This document shows, in pieces, positions 23,874 to 25,130 of a DNA stretch of 25,130 nt. Every line of letters begins with the position of its first letter. Position 1 is the stretch's first letter. Below the pieces are notes generated by a model. That model was not told the DNA's origin, did no database searches, and saw only the letters and a program-made list of their open reading frames with translations. The position numbers and the translations under genes were made by a program. Origin of the DNA: CAZTYW01 sp964617695 (GTDB lineage: Bacteria > Chloroflexota > Dehalococcoidia > UBA2247 > RBG-13-53-26); contig CAZTYW010000028.1 of assembly GCA_964617695.1 (NCBI GenBank), positions 1 through 25,130 on the forward strand. Direction: 5' to 3'.

Positions 23874-23934
23874 CTCAGTTACTCCTTTCGCCGCCCTGGA
23901 GTCGCGGTCCGACATTAACCAGCGGACAGTCAAG

Positions 23935-23963
23935 ATTATATCACATAAATCGCAGGAGGATAA
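23935..23963 (-). promoter_or_regulatory. Promoter of the first PD40 lipoprotein gene
   Basis: Minus strand: TTATCC (23963-23958), a 17-base spacer, and TATAAT (23940-23935) with a TGA extension. The leader would be about 55 bases to the ATG at 23873. Confidence 0.5.
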
Positions 23964-23994
23964 GCCGACCGGACCAGAAAGACAGGCTCCAGCC

Positions 23995-24021
23995 TTGACG
24001 CATCGTCTCCTGTGGTATACG
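23995..24021 (+). promoter_or_regulatory. Possible plus-strand promoter in the duplicated region
   Basis: TTGACG (23995-24000) and TATACG (24016-24021) with an extended TGG are separated by 15 bases. The spacing is short. It would drive the small reading frames at 24077 and 24183. Confidence 0.35.
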
Positions 24022-24076
24022 CTGTTCGGAAGAACGGGCCACGTTTGGCCAGCTCTGACAATAAGGGGGTAACACA

Positions 24077-24199
24077 ATGTCAACGTTGCGGAACTTCAGA
24101 ACCAAATACGGCCCGTGGCGGCTGTCCGATGGTGCCCGGTTGTGCAGATTGTGCAACCGAACGACAGCTTTGTCAAGGATACATGCCGTGTTGCTCTAA
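24077..24199 (+). CDS. Short open reading frame of 40 codons
   Basis: ATG at 24077 with GGGGGT eight bases upstream and a possible promoter before it. The peptide is basic and has a CRLC pair (near residues 23-26). I do not recognise it. It overlaps the next small frame and could be a chance frame or the broken 5' end of the duplicated small gene. Confidence 0.25.
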   Translation: MSTLRNFRTKYGPWRLSDGARLCRLCNRTTALSRIHAVLL

Positions 24200-24485
24200 T
24201 CGAGAAGAGTATTTTCCTGTAAAGGAAACCTCCGCTGCCCCACCCATGTCAGAGATAGAGATCGTCGAGGACGTACAGGCCCGCAACAAAATCAGGGAGT
24301 GTCCACTCAGAAGGCACCCCGGCGCCCAGGGGGAGGTATGGGACGCCCAATACGCGCCGTCGGCAGACTCCGCTTCACTGGCGGACGGCTCCGCCAACTG
24401 CAGGCTCGATATCCGCGATCCCCGGCCTACTCACGCGATGGCTCAGGCTGGCACCTGTACCACGTACATTTCGACCTCGCCATGA
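24183..24485 (+). pseudogene. Diverged or decayed copy of the small CIxxSCC protein
   Basis: From an ATG at 24183 (AAGGA three bases upstream) the frame reads MPCCSNREEYFPVK, then SEIEIVEDVQARNKIRE and RRHPGAQGEVWDAQYAP. This is clearly the same tail as the protein at 22551-22913 (SEIEI, ED.QAR..IR, RHPGAQ.E.WD). The N-terminal two-fifths of that protein is missing or scrambled here, and the C-terminus runs on into sequence that overlaps the convergent propeller gene by 43 bases. The likeliest explanation is a decayed member of a tandem duplication. A functional short version cannot be excluded. Confidence 0.5.
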
Positions 24486-25130
24486 CCAGGCTGGCCGCTG
24501 AAGGCTATCCTGGTCCCGTCGGGCGACCAGTCCAGGTCGAGCTCGCACACCGAGTTATTCGTGAGTCTGACAACGTTGCTCCCGTCGGCGTTCATTATGT
24601 AAATGTCCGGCTGCCCGTCCCGGTCCGATATAAAGGCGATCCGGCTGCCGTCAGGAGACCAGTCAGGGTAGCGATCGGTGTAGGTGTTGTCCGTCAGCCT
24701 CACCGGGTCGCTTCCGTCTGCATTCATCACGTATATCTCGGGGTGCCCGTCCCGCTCCGAATCAAAGGCAATCCTCTGCCCGTCAGGCGACCAGGCTGGG
24801 CAGTAGTCATCCACGCCCTGCGGACTCAGCCCGGTCTTGTTGCCGCCGTCCACATCCACCACGTAGACCTGCCAATCGCCTTCCTCCGAGCTACTGAAGG
24901 CCATCCTGTCACCGTCGGGAGACCACGACAGTCTCTCGCTCCACCCATGCTGGCTCCACGACCTGACCACTGCCCTCGGGTCCTCGCCGTCGGTGTCTAT
25001 AGTCATGATCGAGTTTTGAGACAGAAAAGCGATTCTGTACGCTGCAGGCGACAGAAAAGAGATTCTGTCTGCTCTAGGCGACCACGACGGACACCTGAGT
25101 AGTTGACCCGGGAGCAGCATAGTTGGATCG
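24443..25130 (-). CDS. PD40 beta-propeller protein, second tandem copy, 5' end beyond the window
   Basis: The frame is open through the window edge, upstream of an internal ATG at 25120, so the N-terminus and any signal peptide are not seen. At least 229 residues are visible. Five WSP-type blades are present: WSPRADRISF, WSPDGDRMAF, WSPDGQRIAF, WSPDGSRIAF and WSPDGTRIAF, with DVDGGNKTGLSPQGVDDY and IYVMNADGSDPVRLTDN turns nearly identical to those of the copy at 22937-23873. The end EMYVVQVPA resembles the frame-corrected end of that copy. A 30-base tandem repeat (25021-25080) lengthens the first visible blade by ten residues. The pairing with a convergent small gene repeats the layout of the first copy. 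Confidence 0.82.
   Translation of the reverse strand, partial: DPTMLLPGQLLRCPSWSPRADRISFLSPAAYRIAFLSQNSIMTIDTDGEDPRAVVRSWSQHGWSERLSWSPDGDRMAFSSSEEGDWQVYVVDVDGGNKTGLSPQGVDDYCPAWSPDGQRIAFDSERDGHPEIYVMNADGSDPVRLTDNTYTDRYPDWSPDGSRIAFISDRDGQPDIYIMNADGSNVVRLTNNSVCELDLDWSPDGTRIAFSGQPGHGEVEMYVVQVPA
25021..25080. repeat. 30-base tandem repeat, two copies
   Basis: 25021-25050 and 25051-25080 match at 25 of 30 positions (both begin ACAGAAAAG and end AGGCG). The length keeps the reading frame and yields RISFLSPAAY then RIAFLSQ on the minus strand. Each copy also contains the inverted pair ACAGAA/TTCTGT. Confidence 0.85.

Noticed and set aside
1..25130. CRISPR arrays, insertion sequences, phage genes, rRNA or tRNA genes
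   Set aside because: None was seen: no regular short repeats with spacers, no transposase or integrase motifs, no structural RNA signatures.

Overview
The window looks like a scaffold from an uncultured, probably anaerobic bacterium. Codon use is moderately GC-rich, genes sit close together with strong AGGAGG-type ribosome binding sites, and GTG and TTG starts are common. A run of exactly 100 N at 13455-13554 is an assembly gap, which suggests a metagenome bin. Non-pyrrolysine MttB-family methyltransferases, a corrinoid protein, a CobN-type chelatase and a CaiB-type CoA-transferase together are typical of anaerobic Chloroflexota (Dehalococcoidia-like) and some sulfate reducers. I favour Chloroflexota at low confidence, because no rRNA, tRNA or ribosomal protein gene is present to settle it.

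Layout. 1-5292 is a mixed region: a xylose-isomerase-like TIM-barrel protein (+), a secreted CrtC/AttH-like lipoprotein (-), a small SRPBCC protein (+), an SRPBCC membrane protein with a flavodoxin (-), and a small zinc-finger protein (-). 5293-6513 is a CaiB/BaiF CoA-transferase (-). It is divergent from a two-gene chelatase operon at 6781-12453: a fused ChlI/ChlD ATPase followed directly by a CobN/BchH-family large subunit. QueF follows at 12631-13056.

13076-21045 is the most interesting part, all on the minus strand. In transcription order it encodes a MetH-type reactivation protein, an MttB-family methyltransferase, a methyltetrahydrofolate:corrinoid methyltransferase, a second and more divergent MttB-family protein, a corrinoid protein, an asparagine-synthetase-like enzyme without the glutaminase cysteine, and a metallo-beta-lactamase-fold protein split by the gap. 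The first five are all the parts needed for a corrinoid-dependent methyl transfer pathway: remove a methyl group from a substrate, carry it on cobalt, pass it to tetrahydrofolate, and repair the oxidised corrinoid. A good promoter at 18032-18059 divides the region into two transcription units. The chelatase nearby could supply cobalt insertion for the corrinoid, but that link is inference.

21590-25130 holds a cysteine synthase (+) and then a tandem duplication: each unit has a small plus-strand protein with a conserved SEIEI..ED tail converging on a minus-strand PD40 beta-propeller gene. The first propeller copy seems to carry a one-base frameshift near its 3' end. The second runs off the window edge. 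Several promoters in the window use an extended -10 element (TGnTATAAT or close to it).
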